21,836 bases of DNA from JAAFHS01 sp031396505 (GTDB lineage Bacteria > Pseudomonadota > Alphaproteobacteria > Rhodobacterales > Rhodobacteraceae), in assembly GCA_031396505.1 (NCBI GenBank), contig JANNKX010000334.1, positions 1 through 21,836 on the forward strand. Direction: 5' to 3'. The position numbers and the translations under genes are program-made. Positions within the stretch are counted from its first letter, which is position 1, and each line of letters opens with the position of its first letter. Under the pieces are notes generated by a model that did not search any database, was not told the DNA's origin, and worked only from the letters and a program-made list of their open reading frames with translations. Positions 1 to 8,309 of the stretch are shown in pieces.

Positions 1-1
1 G

Positions 2-247
2 GATCAGGGCGTGTCTTACGCAGGCATCGCGCGGGCCTGTGGATTGCAGGGCGTGGTGGCGCGCACGATGGAGGAACTGCGGGGGGCGTTGACGCAGGCA
101 ATCGTGGATCAGATGGCGGGGAAAACCACGCTGATCGAGGCGATGATAAATCAGGAACTGGGCGAGCCATTCCGCCGCGATGCGATGAAAAAGCCGGTGG
201 AGGTGGCAGGGATATCGGCGGCGGACATGCGGCGGCAAACGGCCTGA
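2..247 (+). CDS. xsc: Sulfoacetaldehyde acetyltransferase, C-terminal end (partial)
   Basis: This is the last 81 residues of a gene that starts left of the window; the frame is open from base 2 to a TGA at 245-247. The C-terminal run TLIEAMINQELGEPFRRDAM, followed by KKPVEVAGI, is characteristic of Xsc, a cytoplasmic thiamine-diphosphate enzyme. Xsc converts sulfoacetaldehyde plus phosphate to acetyl phosphate and sulfite, the central step in taurine and isethionate breakdown. The neighbours fit exactly: a sulfite-type exporter, phosphate acetyltransferase, acetate kinase and a sulfite dehydrogenase follow on the same strand. The GTG at position 11 is an internal valine codon, not a start. 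The thiamine-diphosphate-binding domains lie outside the window, so the call rests on the C-terminal signature and context. Confidence 0.88.
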   Translation, partial: DQGVSYAGIARACGLQGVVARTMEELRGALTQAIVDQMAGKTTLIEAMINQELGEPFRRDAMKKPVEVAGISAADMRRQTA

Positions 248-987
248 TGCCGTTTGACCTTAGCCCGGGCGCGCTTGCGTGGATGGCGGTGGCGGTGTTC
301 GTTGCGGCCTTTGTGCGGGGGTATTCGGGGTTTGGCTATTCGGCGATGGTGGTGGCGGCGTCCAGCCTCGTGACCAGTCCGCTGCACTTTGTGGCGGTTG
401 TGGTGATCCTTGAAACAGTGATGTCTTTGCAGGCGGCAAAGGCGGCGGGCCCGGATGTGGACTGGCGGCGGGTGGGCTGGTTGCTGGCGGGTGCGGCCGT
501 GGGATTGCCTGTGGGCCTGTGGGTGCTTACGGGGGTCAGCGAGGATACGGCGCGGGCAGTGATTTCGGGATATGTCCTGGTGATGTGCTGGGTGCTGCTG
601 ATGGGCTGGCGGCGTCACAGGGACGTGCGCGGCGCGGGTACCTTTGCGGCGGGCCTTGTGTCGGGGCTGGCCAATGCGCCGGGGATGGGGGGGCTGCCGG
701 TTGCCGCATTTTTTGCGGCGCAACCAATGCGGGCTGCCGTCTTTCGCGCGACATTGATTGCGTATTTCCCGCTGCTCGATCTTTATTCGGCCCCTTTGTA
801 CTGGTGGGCGGGCATGGTCAGCTGGGATACCTTGTGGGCATCGTTGATTGCCTTGCCGCTGACGCTGTTGGGCAACTGGCTGGGGGGGCGGCATTTCTTT
901 GCCACCGACCCGCAGGAATTCCGGCGCTTTGCTATTCTGCTGCTGGCGGGGTTGGCGGGGCTTGGCATGACCAAGGCGGTGCTGTGA
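247..987 (+). CDS. tauE: TSUP-family membrane protein, probable sulfite exporter (TauE/SafE-like)
   Basis: A 246-residue protein made almost entirely of hydrophobic segments (about seven or eight membrane spans), with the N-terminal VAAFVRGYSGFGYSAMVV and mid-protein GLVSGLANAPGMGGLP segments typical of the TauE/SafE/DUF81 (TSUP) anion exporters. The family has glycine-rich repeats in each half, as seen here. The ATG overlaps the xsc stop (TGATG at 245-249), so translation is probably coupled to xsc. From that position the likely substrate is the sulfite released by Xsc, exported to prevent toxicity. TSUP members also move sulfate, sulfoacetate or other organic anions, so the substrate is inferred from context and not from sequence. 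With SoeABC encoded in the same operon, the exporter may act as an overflow route. Confidence 0.8.
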   Translation: MPFDLSPGALAWMAVAVFVAAFVRGYSGFGYSAMVVAASSLVTSPLHFVAVVVILETVMSLQAAKAAGPDVDWRRVGWLLAGAAVGLPVGLWVLTGVSEDTARAVISGYVLVMCWVLLMGWRRHRDVRGAGTFAAGLVSGLANAPGMGGLPVAAFFAAQPMRAAVFRATLIAYFPLLDLYSAPLYWWAGMVSWDTLWASLIALPLTLLGNWLGGRHFFATDPQEFRRFAILLLAGLAGLGMTKAVL

Positions 988-1105
988 TGGGTTGCGCGCG
1001 CCACGACATGCAGGTTTCATCGGGTTGTGCGATCAGGGCCGCCGCGCGTACTTGTCACGCATCGGGCGAAAGGCAAGGCTGTGCGCGGATCATGAGGGCC
1101 ATGCG

Positions 1106-2041
1106 ATGAAGTTTCCGTTTCTTTCGACCACCCCACCCGTTTGCCCACCCGGCCTTTTGGCGCGCGCGCGCGCCCTTGGCCCGCCGCAGCGCATGGCACT
1201 GGTGAATGCGGGGGCGACAACGCCGCTGGCGGGGCTGCGTGAGGCGGTGGAGGCCGGGCTGGCGGAGCCGATATTGATTGGGGCGCGTGGGGCGATCATG
1301 GCTGCGGCTGCGGAAATTGATTGGGATATCGTCGCTTTCCGTCTGATTGATGTGCCCGAGGAGGAGGCCGCGCCGATGGCGGCAGCGTTGGCCGTGGCGG
1401 GTGAGGCCGACAGCATCATGAAGGGGCAGATCCATTCGTCGACGTTCCTGAAAGGGTTGCTGCCCAGTGCGGCAGGCCTGCGCACCAAGGGCGATATCTG
1501 CGCGCACATGTTCCATATCACGATGAACGGCAGTGAACGCCCGCTGATCCTGACGGATGCGGCGCTGAATGCGGCGCCCGATGTGGCCGCACGGCAGGCG
1601 GCCCTGACCCACGCGGTGCGGCTTGCGCGGGCCTTGGGGGACGAGACGCCGAAAGCGGGGCTGCTGGCCCCATCGGAGGATGTCACACCGGGCATTCCCT
1701 GCACGGGTGAGGCGGCGGCGATTGCGGCCTGGGCCAAGACAGCATTGCCGGGCGCGGTGGTTGAGGGGCCGATGGCGCTCGATCTAATCCTGAGCCCGGA
1801 GGCGGCGCGGATCAAGGGCTTTGCGTCGCGGGTGACGGGCGATCCGGATATCATCGTGGTGCCCGACATTACCAGCGGCAATGCGATTGTGAAACTGATG
1901 ATCCTTGGGATGGGGGCCTGCGCGGGGGGGATCGTGATGGGGGCACGCGTGCCATTATTGCTGACCTCACGCGCGCAGACGGCGGCGGATCGGCTGGCGT
2001 CAGCGGCACTGGGGATGATCGTGGCGCGGGGGATGGCATGA
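1106..2041 (+). CDS. pta: Phosphate acetyltransferase (Pta/Ptb family, short form)
   Basis: A 311-residue single-domain member of the phosphate acetyl/butyryltransferase family. It would convert the acetyl phosphate made by Xsc plus CoA into acetyl-CoA in the cytoplasm. Supporting signatures are RMALVNAGATTPLAGLREAV near the N terminus, the ADSIMKGQIHSSTFLKGLL segment, and a C-terminal block with VPDITSGNAIVKLM and GIVMGARVPLLLTSRAQT, which is where family members bind CoA and phosphate. The start at 1106 is chosen because a GAGGG ribosome-binding site at 1094-1098 sits 7 bases upstream. The frame is open back to 992, but that extension is arginine-rich and unlike the family. Its stop overlaps the ackA start (ATGA at 2038-2041). 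Pta next to xsc is a standard arrangement in taurine-degrading Rhodobacteraceae. Confidence 0.88.
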   Translation: MKFPFLSTTPPVCPPGLLARARALGPPQRMALVNAGATTPLAGLREAVEAGLAEPILIGARGAIMAAAAEIDWDIVAFRLIDVPEEEAAPMAAALAVAGEADSIMKGQIHSSTFLKGLLPSAAGLRTKGDICAHMFHITMNGSERPLILTDAALNAAPDVAARQAALTHAVRLARALGDETPKAGLLAPSEDVTPGIPCTGEAAAIAAWAKTALPGAVVEGPMALDLILSPEAARIKGFASRVTGDPDIIVVPDITSGNAIVKLMILGMGACAGGIVMGARVPLLLTSRAQTAADRLASAALGMIVARGMA

Positions 2042-3102
2042 TCCTGATCGTCAATGCGGGATCATCGTCGGTCAAGCTGGCGGTGTTCGAAGGCGGGGTG
2101 GAGGTTGCACGGGGGCAGGTTTCCGAGATTGCGGGCGACGGTCACAGGGCGGCGATGACGCAGGCTCTGGCGACGACAGGTGCGCGCTCGAGCGATTTGA
2201 CAGCCGTTGCGCACCGGGTGGTGCATGGCGGGGCGGCGCTGGTGGCACCGTGCCGGGTGACGGATGCGGTGATGGCGGCGATTGCGGCCTGCGTGCCGCT
2301 GGCGCCGCTGCATAACCCGGCCAATCTGACGGGGATGCGGGTGATGATGGAACTGGCCCCGGATGTGCCGCAATACGCCAGCTTTGACACGGCTTTTCAT
2401 GCCAGCAATCCGGACGTTGCGACCCGCTATGCCATTCCGCAGGCCGATCATGACGCAGGCATCCGGCGCTATGGCTTTCACGGGTTGTCTTATGCGGCGA
2501 TCGTGGCAGGGTTGCGGGCAAGCGGTGATCTGCCGAGGCGGCTGTTGGCCATGCATCTGGGCAATGGCGCATCTCTTTGTGCCGTTCTGGACGGCTGTTC
2601 GGTAGCAACGACAATGGGCTATTCGCCGCTTGATGGCTTGACGATGGGCAGCCGCAGTGGCGCAATCGACGGCAATGCCGTGCTGGCACTGGCGACCCTG
2701 CATGGCATTGCGGGGGCGGGTGATCTGTTGAACCGCCGCGCGGGGCTGACGGCCTTGGGCGGTACCAACGACATGCGGCTGCTGCACAAGGCCGCGCCCT
2801 TTGCGGTGGATCATTTCTGCTATTGGGCGGTGCGGCATGCAGGCAGCATGATTGCGGCGATGGGCGGTCTGGACGGCATGATCTTTACCGGCGGGATTGG
2901 TGAAAACGATGCAGATGTGCGGGCGCGGATCGTGGCGGGGTTGTCGTTTATGGGCGCGGTGATTGACCCGAACGCCAATGCGGCAAACGCACGGGTTTTG
3001 CAGGATGCGCGCAGCGATGTCGCAATCTGGACAGTGCAGGCGGCAGAAGAGGCCCAGATTGCAGCAGAGGCGCTGCAAGTGATGGCAGCGGAGGACGCAT
3101 GA
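2038..3102 (+). CDS. ackA: Acetate kinase (short)
   Basis: A 354-residue acetate kinase, cytoplasmic, interconverting acetyl phosphate plus ADP with acetate plus ATP. Family signatures in order are ILIVNAGSSSVKLAVF at the N terminus, AHRVVHGG, YASFDTAFH, RRYGFHGLSY, LAMHLGNGASL, GLTMGSRSGAID, MIFTGGIGEN and a C-terminal AAEEAQIA with the conserved Glu. The catalytic Asp (in FDTAFH), the two key Arg residues (in HRVVHGG and GSRSG) and the nucleotide-loop His-Leu-Gly-Asn are all present. The protein is about 40-50 residues shorter than typical AckA, with shortened loops but no missing motif. The motif usually ending in Asp-Pro reads Asp-Gly here. It overlaps pta upstream and soeA downstream by 4 bases. 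In this operon it probably gives ATP from Xsc-derived acetyl phosphate. Confidence 0.9.
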   Translation: MILIVNAGSSSVKLAVFEGGVEVARGQVSEIAGDGHRAAMTQALATTGARSSDLTAVAHRVVHGGAALVAPCRVTDAVMAAIAACVPLAPLHNPANLTGMRVMMELAPDVPQYASFDTAFHASNPDVATRYAIPQADHDAGIRRYGFHGLSYAAIVAGLRASGDLPRRLLAMHLGNGASLCAVLDGCSVATTMGYSPLDGLTMGSRSGAIDGNAVLALATLHGIAGAGDLLNRRAGLTALGGTNDMRLLHKAAPFAVDHFCYWAVRHAGSMIAAMGGLDGMIFTGGIGENDADVRARIVAGLSFMGAVIDPNANAANARVLQDARSDVAIWTVQAAEEAQIAAEALQVMAAEDA

Positions 3103-5861
3103 ACCAACCCAAGATCACACTGAGCGCACCCATCGGCGACGAAATGCGCCAGACGACATGTTACATGTGCGCCTGCCGCTGTGGCATCAATGTGCATCTG
3201 AAGTCTGGGCGCGTGACCTATATCGAAGGCAACCGGGATCATCCGATCAACAAGGGGGTGCTGTGCGCCAAGGGGGCGGCGGGGATCATGCAGATCACCG
3301 CACCAAGCCGCCTGCGTGCGCCCTTGCGGCGGGTGGGGCCACGGGGGTCGGGGGCGTTTGAAGCGATTTCATGGGAGGAGGCGCTGACGCTGGCAGTGTC
3401 CTGGATGAAGCCTTTGCGCGAGACGGCGCCCGAAAAGCTTGCGTTCTTCACGGGGCGGGATCAGAGCCAGTCGTTTACCGGATGGTGGGCACAACAGTTT
3501 GGCACGCCGAATTATGCGGCACACGGCGGGTTTTGTTCGGTGAACATGGCGGCCGCGGGGATATACACGATCGGCGGGGCGTTCTGGGAATTTGGCCAGC
3601 CGGATTGGGATCTGACCAAACTTTTCATCATGTTCGGCGTGGCCGAAGACCATGACAGCAATCCGATCAAGATCGGTCTGGGCAAGCTGAAGGGGCGCGG
3701 CGCGCGGGTGATCGGGGTGAACCCGATCCGCACCGGGTACAATGCGATTGCCGATGACTGGTACGGGATCACGCCGGGGACGGATGGCCTGCTGATCCTG
3801 TCACTGATCCATTGCCTGCTGGTGGCGGGCAAGATCGACACGGAATATATGGCGCGATGGACGAATGCGGGGCTGTTGGTGAATGAAACGGATGGCCCGG
3901 AAAGGGGGTTGTTCGTCAAGAATGCGGAAAGCCAGCCGTTTGTGATCGACCGCGTGACGGGTCAGCCGGCCCCTTGGGATGGCAAGGGGGTCGTGGCCGA
4001 TCTTGGCGCGACATGGCAGGGGCACCGGACGGTGTTTCAGCATATGGCGGAACGCTATCTGGACGCGGCCTATGCGCCAGAGGCGGTGGCGGAACGATGC
4101 GGGATAACTGCGGCGCGCATCCATGCGTTGGCGGCGGAAATCGCGGATGTGGCGTTCAGTCAGGCGATCCGGCTGGAGCGTCCTTGGGTCGATTTCCGGG
4201 GCGACACGCATGACCACATGCCGGGGCGGCCCGTGAGTTTTCACGCGATGCGGGGGATTTCGGCGCATGCGAACGGGTTTCAGACCGCGCGCGCGCTGCA
4301 TCTGTTGCAGATCATTCTTGGCACGGTGGAGGTGCCGGGAGGGTACCGCCTGAAACCGCCCTATCCGAAGCCAGTAGAGGCGCATCCGACGCCGCATTTC
4401 GTGACGGTGCCGGGGCAGCCCTTGTCAGGGCCGCATCTGGGCTATGTGCGCGGGCCGGAACATCTGGCGTTGAACGCGGACGGCACACCTGCGCGCATCG
4501 ACAAGGCGTTTACGTGGGAGAATCCCTTCAGCGCGCATGGCCTGATGCAGATGGTCATCCCCAATGCGCATGCGGGCGATCCCTACCGCATCGACACGCT
4601 GTTTTTATACATGGCGAACATGGCGTGGAATTCGTCGATGAACACATCGGCGGTGATGGACATGCTGACGGCAAAAGAGGGTGAGGATTACGTCATCCCC
4701 CGCATCATCTATTCGGATGCTTATGCGTCGGAAATGGTGGCCTATGCCGACCTGATCCTGCCCGATACCACCTATGTTGAACGGCATGACTGCATTTCGA
4801 TGCTGGACCGGCCGATCAGCGAGCCGGGGGCGGCGGGGGATGCGATCCGCTGGCCGGTGGTGGAGCCGGACCGCGATGTTCGGGGGTTCCAGTCGGTTCT
4901 ACTTGATCTGGGTGTGCGGCTGGGCTTGCCGGGGATGACGCTGCCGGATGGGACGGCGAAGTTTGCCGATTATGCCGATTACATCGTGAACCATCAGCGC
5001 AGGCCGGGGATCGGGCCGTTGATGGGGTTCCGGGGGGATGGAACGGGGGCAGGGCGGGGCGATCCGAACCCGGATCAGCTGGACCGCTACATTGACAATG
5101 GCGGGTTCTTTCAGGCGCATGTGCCCGAAGATGCGGCCTATTACAAACCCTGGAACGCGGGCTATCAGGACTGGGCGGTGGCGACCGGGTTTTATGAGGC
5201 GCCGCAGCCCTATTTGTTCAGCATCTATTCCGAACCGATGCGCAAGTTTCAACTCGCCGCCGAAGGACATGGCTGGATTCAGCCGCCCGACCATCTGCGC
5301 GCGCAGGTGAAGGCGGCGATGGACCCGCTGCCCGCGTGGCAACCCTTGGCCGAGGCTGCGGGGTATCCGGTGCATGGGCTGACGCAGCGGCCAATGGCGA
5401 TGTACCATTCCTGGGGGTCGCAGAACGCGTGGCTGCGCCAGATCCACGGGCGCAATTACCTCTATGTGCCGACGAAAATCTGGGCGGAACAGGGATTTGC
5501 AGATGGAGACTGGGCAAGGGTGACCTCACCTTCGGGGGAAATCGTGGTGCCCGTCGCCCATATGGCCGCGTTGAACGAAAACACGGTCTGGACGTGGAAC
5601 GCGATCGGCAAGCGCAAAGGGGCTTGGGCGTTGGATGATGCGGCACCGGAGGCAACCAAGGGGTTTCTGCTGAACCATCTGATATCGGAACTGCTGCCGG
5701 AAAAAGGTGACGGACAACGGTATAGCAATGCAGACCCGGTGACCGGGCAGGCCGCATGGTTTGATCTGAAAGTGCGGATTGCGCGGTGCGATGCGCCCGC
5801 CGAGGCGCAGCCTGCGTATCCGCCGATCCCCCGTGTTGTGCCAAAAGGGGATAAACGATGA
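3099..5861 (+). CDS. soeA: Sulfite dehydrogenase SoeA, molybdopterin catalytic subunit
   Basis: A 920-residue molybdopterin oxidoreductase of the DMSO reductase family. The N terminus carries a 4Fe-4S motif with Cys21, Cys24, Cys28 and Cys56 (an extra Cys26 lies between). Cys146, in GGFCSVNM, sits where the family has its molybdenum-ligating cysteine. The usual molybdopterin domains follow, ending in a C-terminal dinucleotide-binding domain (residues about 770-900, starting near MAMYHSWGSQNAWLRQIHG). There is no twin-arginine signal, which fits SoeA, a cytoplasm-facing enzyme that oxidises sulfite to sulfate. Related subunits such as PsrA/PhsA normally have a Tat signal. SoeB and SoeC follow directly, and xsc upstream supplies sulfite. 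A GGAGG ribosome-binding site precedes the ATG, which overlaps the ackA stop. A different sulfur or oxyanion substrate cannot be excluded from sequence alone. Confidence 0.88.
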   Translation: MNQPKITLSAPIGDEMRQTTCYMCACRCGINVHLKSGRVTYIEGNRDHPINKGVLCAKGAAGIMQITAPSRLRAPLRRVGPRGSGAFEAISWEEALTLAVSWMKPLRETAPEKLAFFTGRDQSQSFTGWWAQQFGTPNYAAHGGFCSVNMAAAGIYTIGGAFWEFGQPDWDLTKLFIMFGVAEDHDSNPIKIGLGKLKGRGARVIGVNPIRTGYNAIADDWYGITPGTDGLLILSLIHCLLVAGKIDTEYMARWTNAGLLVNETDGPERGLFVKNAESQPFVIDRVTGQPAPWDGKGVVADLGATWQGHRTVFQHMAERYLDAAYAPEAVAERCGITAARIHALAAEIADVAFSQAIRLERPWVDFRGDTHDHMPGRPVSFHAMRGISAHANGFQTARALHLLQIILGTVEVPGGYRLKPPYPKPVEAHPTPHFVTVPGQPLSGPHLGYVRGPEHLALNADGTPARIDKAFTWENPFSAHGLMQMVIPNAHAGDPYRIDTLFLYMANMAWNSSMNTSAVMDMLTAKEGEDYVIPRIIYSDAYASEMVAYADLILPDTTYVERHDCISMLDRPISEPGAAGDAIRWPVVEPDRDVRGFQSVLLDLGVRLGLPGMTLPDGTAKFADYADYIVNHQRRPGIGPLMGFRGDGTGAGRGDPNPDQLDRYIDNGGFFQAHVPEDAAYYKPWNAGYQDWAVATGFYEAPQPYLFSIYSEPMRKFQLAAEGHGWIQPPDHLRAQVKAAMDPLPAWQPLAEAAGYPVHGLTQRPMAMYHSWGSQNAWLRQIHGRNYLYVPTKIWAEQGFADGDWARVTSPSGEIVVPVAHMAALNENTVWTWNAIGKRKGAWALDDAAPEATKGFLLNHLISELLPEKGDGQRYSNADPVTGQAAWFDLKVRIARCDAPAEAQPAYPPIPRVVPKGDKR

Positions 5862-6595
5862 CGACGCTGCCTGCCGCGACGGAAAAAAAGCTGGGGTTGG
5901 TGATCGACCTTGATACCTGCGTCGGCTGCCATGCCTGCGTGACGGCCTGCAAAGGCTGGAACGATCAGGGCTACGGCGTGCCTCTGTCTGACCAAAATCC
6001 TTATGGTGCAGCGCCTTCTGGAACATTCTTAAACCGTGTTCACAGCTATGGCGTGCAACCTGTTGACGGACTTGCGCAAACAGTGAACTTTCCCCGATCC
6101 TGCCTGCATTGTGAAGATGCGCCCTGTGTCACGGTCTGCCCCACGGGGGCGAGTTACAAGCGCGTGGAAGACGGCATTGTGCTGGTGAATGAAGACGCCT
6201 GCATGGGCTGCGGGCTGTGCGCATGGGCCTGCCCGTATGGTGCGCGGGAAATGGACGCGGACGCGGGCGTGATGAAGAAATGCACGTTGTGCGTGGACAG
6301 GATTTACAATGAAGACCTGCCGGAAGAAGACCGCGCGCCTGCCTGCGTGCGCACCTGCCCCACGGGCGCGCGGCACTTCGGCGATCTGGGTGATCCGGAC
6401 AGTGCCGTGTCGCAACTGGTGGCGCAGCGTGGCGGCTATGATCTGATGCCGGAGTTGCGCACGCGGCCCACCAACAAGTACTTGCCGCCGCGCAAAAAGG
6501 ACGCACGGCAAGAGGCGTCCTTGCTGGCACCATTGCTGGATATTCAGGCCACGGGCTTTGCCGGGTGGCTGGACCGGGTGTTGGGGAAAATCTGA
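5858..6595 (+). CDS. soeB: Sulfite dehydrogenase SoeB, four-cluster ferredoxin subunit
   Basis: A 245-residue electron-transfer subunit with 16 cysteines arranged for four 4Fe-4S clusters: Cys21/24/27/31, Cys82/85/90/94, Cys115/118/121/125 and Cys142/145/163/167. This is the DmsB/NrfC/PsrB layout. No signal peptide is present, consistent with a cytoplasmic-side SoeAB pair. It would carry electrons from the molybdenum centre of SoeA to the quinone site at SoeC. The start overlaps the soeA stop (ATGA at 5858-5861), and soeC begins immediately after its stop, so the three subunits are translationally linked. Confidence 0.92.
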   Translation: MTTLPAATEKKLGLVIDLDTCVGCHACVTACKGWNDQGYGVPLSDQNPYGAAPSGTFLNRVHSYGVQPVDGLAQTVNFPRSCLHCEDAPCVTVCPTGASYKRVEDGIVLVNEDACMGCGLCAWACPYGAREMDADAGVMKKCTLCVDRIYNEDLPEEDRAPACVRTCPTGARHFGDLGDPDSAVSQLVAQRGGYDLMPELRTRPTNKYLPPRKKDARQEASLLAPLLDIQATGFAGWLDRVLGKI

Positions 6596-7489
6596 ATGAA
6601 TCCAGCACCTTCTGTTATCATCTTCAGCGTGCTGTCGGGCATGGGATTTGGCCTGCTGGCGTTTTTCGGTGCGGGCTTGGCACCCGTGGCGGGGTGGACG
6701 GCGTTTTTCGCATGGGGCCTTGGCTATGTCTTGGCCATTGCGGGGCTGCTTGCGGCCACCTTTCACCTTGGCAACCCGAAAAACGCGATCAAGGCGTTTT
6801 CGCAATGGCGCAGCAGCTGGCTGTCGCGCGAGGCCTGGGCGGCGGTTATCACACTGTGTGTGCTGGCCCCGGTGGCGCTGTCGGACTGGCTGGGGTTGGG
6901 ATTGCCGCGCGCGATCGGGGTCATCGGCGCGACCCTCGCGTTGTTCACGGTGTTCACGACGGCGATGATCTATACCCAGATCAAGGCGGTGCCGCGCTGG
7001 CATTTCTGGACGACGCCCGTGCTGTTTCTGGGCTTTGCCGTGACGGGGGGGATGATCGTGACCGCGCAACCGGTGGCGAGCCTTGGCTGCCTTGGGTTGG
7101 GCGCTGTGCTGATCATGGCGTTCATGCTGGGCGACGGGCGCTTTGCAGTGCAAGGCGCGACGCTTGGGTCGGCCACCGGCCTTGCGGCCATTGGCGCGCC
7201 AAGCGTCTTTGAACAGCCCCATACCGGGGGCAATTATCTGATGCGCGAAATGATCTATGTCGTGGGGCGCAAACATGCGACCCGCCTGCGGGTGATTGCG
7301 CTGGTCTTTGCGGCGGTGCTGCCTGCGATGATACTGGCGATACCGCTTGGGATTGTGGTGACGGGGCTTGCTGCGGTGATCCACCTTATTGGGGCATTTG
7401 TGGCGCGCTGGCTGTTTTTTGCGGAAGCCGAACATGTGGTGGGCCTGTATTACGGCGCGCGCGCAATCCAACAACCTGCGAAAATGTGA
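6596..7489 (+). CDS. soeC: Sulfite dehydrogenase SoeC, membrane anchor (DmsC-like)
   Basis: A 297-residue integral membrane protein with about eight hydrophobic helices. It shows the DmsC-family segment FHLGNPKNAIKAFSQWRSSW followed by LSREAW (residues about 57-80), and MREMIYVVGRKHA in a later loop. It anchors SoeAB on the inner face of the membrane and should pass electrons from sulfite to the quinone pool. The DmsC type of anchor, as opposed to an NrfD/PsrC type, is characteristic of SoeABC. The start codon directly abuts the soeB stop. It is the last gene of the sulfonate/sulfite operon: a 133-bp gap follows before the next gene. Confidence 0.88.
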   Translation: MNPAPSVIIFSVLSGMGFGLLAFFGAGLAPVAGWTAFFAWGLGYVLAIAGLLAATFHLGNPKNAIKAFSQWRSSWLSREAWAAVITLCVLAPVALSDWLGLGLPRAIGVIGATLALFTVFTTAMIYTQIKAVPRWHFWTTPVLFLGFAVTGGMIVTAQPVASLGCLGLGAVLIMAFMLGDGRFAVQGATLGSATGLAAIGAPSVFEQPHTGGNYLMREMIYVVGRKHATRLRVIALVFAAVLPAMILAIPLGIVVTGLAAVIHLIGAFVARWLFFAEAEHVVGLYYGARAIQQPAKM

Positions 7490-7622
7490 GTGGCGCGACA
7501 CGGGCTTGTCGGCTAACGTTATCGCAACGCTGTGGAAATTTTGGCCGCTTGCGTCGCCCTCCCCTTCCTGCGCGGCCATTTGCGTGCCGTCATTGAAAGC
7601 GTTGTCCTTGCAGTACTTGAGT

Positions 7623-8309
7623 ATGATCGACGGTGTCAGTGGCAAGGTGTTTCTGGACCAGTTGATGGCCGAACGCGGGCCGATGCGTGATGTGCGCGCG
7701 GTGCCCGAAGCGGTGGCTGCGGCCTATGTCGGGCGGGTGCCCGATATCATCATTGATCTGTGGCGCGCGCATGGGGTTGGCAATCTGGCGGGGGGGCGGC
7801 TGCGGCTGTGCCTGCCATCGGATTTTACGGATGCGACGGGGCGGCTGTTTGATCGCGATCCCGACTTTGCGGGTGACTGCCATGTGATCGCACACAGTGC
7901 CTTTGGCGATCTGCTGATCTGGAGCGAACGGCATTGGCTGGTGCATGTGGGGATGCTGCTTGGGATGGTCGATGCGCCAATGCTGTTTGATCCGAAACTA
8001 AAGGTGGCGGCGGACAAGGTTGCGCTGGATTTTATCCTGAAGGCCAATCCCGCACTGCTGGATATGGCGGATGCGGCGGGCGGGCCGATGTTTGAACCCG
8101 CACAGGCTGCATTGGGGCGCTTGAAGCCGGGACAGATTTACGGGCTGTTCCCGCTGCCGTTCAACATGGATGCGCCGGGGATCGACGCCTTGCAGATCGT
8201 GCCTGCGGATCAATATCTGGATGCCAAACTGCAAATGGCGACGTTCCCGCTGTGGGACCCCGTTCAGGGGCAAAGCAGTGAGACGCGCTCTTTTGGGGCG
8301 GCACCATGA
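7623..8309 (+). CDS. GAD-like/DUF1851 domain protein, possible T6SS immunity protein
   Basis: A 228-residue soluble protein without signal peptide or membrane span. Residues about 10-65 (GP then VP, AYVGRVPDIIIDLWRAHG, and a following Gly-rich stretch ending LPSDF) fit the GAD-like domain. The C-terminal half, with KPGQIYGLFPLPFNM and DALQIVPADQYLDAKLQ, fits DUF1851, the Tdi1 C-terminal immunity domain. Proteins of this architecture are common beside type VI effectors and include cytoplasmic immunity proteins. ATG 7623 is the first Met that keeps the domain start; the open frame runs back to 7389 but overlaps soeC and has no domain content. The ribosome-binding site is weak, and TTG 7617 is an alternative. 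Its stop overlaps the start of the lipoprotein gene by 4 bases. The function is inferred from family and neighbours. Confidence 0.65.
   Translation: MIDGVSGKVFLDQLMAERGPMRDVRAVPEAVAAAYVGRVPDIIIDLWRAHGVGNLAGGRLRLCLPSDFTDATGRLFDRDPDFAGDCHVIAHSAFGDLLIWSERHWLVHVGMLLGMVDAPMLFDPKLKVAADKVALDFILKANPALLDMADAAGGPMFEPAQAALGRLKPGQIYGLFPLPFNMDAPGIDALQIVPADQYLDAKLQMATFPLWDPVQGQSSETRSFGAAP

Noticed and set aside
992..1105. 38-residue N-terminal extension of Pta
   Set aside because: Arg/Cys-rich and unlike the family; a good ribosome-binding site supports the ATG at 1106.
7496..7511. Short inverted repeat CGACA-N6-TGTCG after soeC as operon terminator
   Set aside because: Only 5 bp of stem and no T-run; too weak to list, although it is the only hairpin candidate I noted in the 133-bp gap.
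6029..7645. Long open frame of 538 codons on the - strand opposite soeB-soeC
   Set aside because: Arg/His/Gln-rich translation typical of antisense frames in GC-rich DNA; soeB and soeC have clear family motifs.
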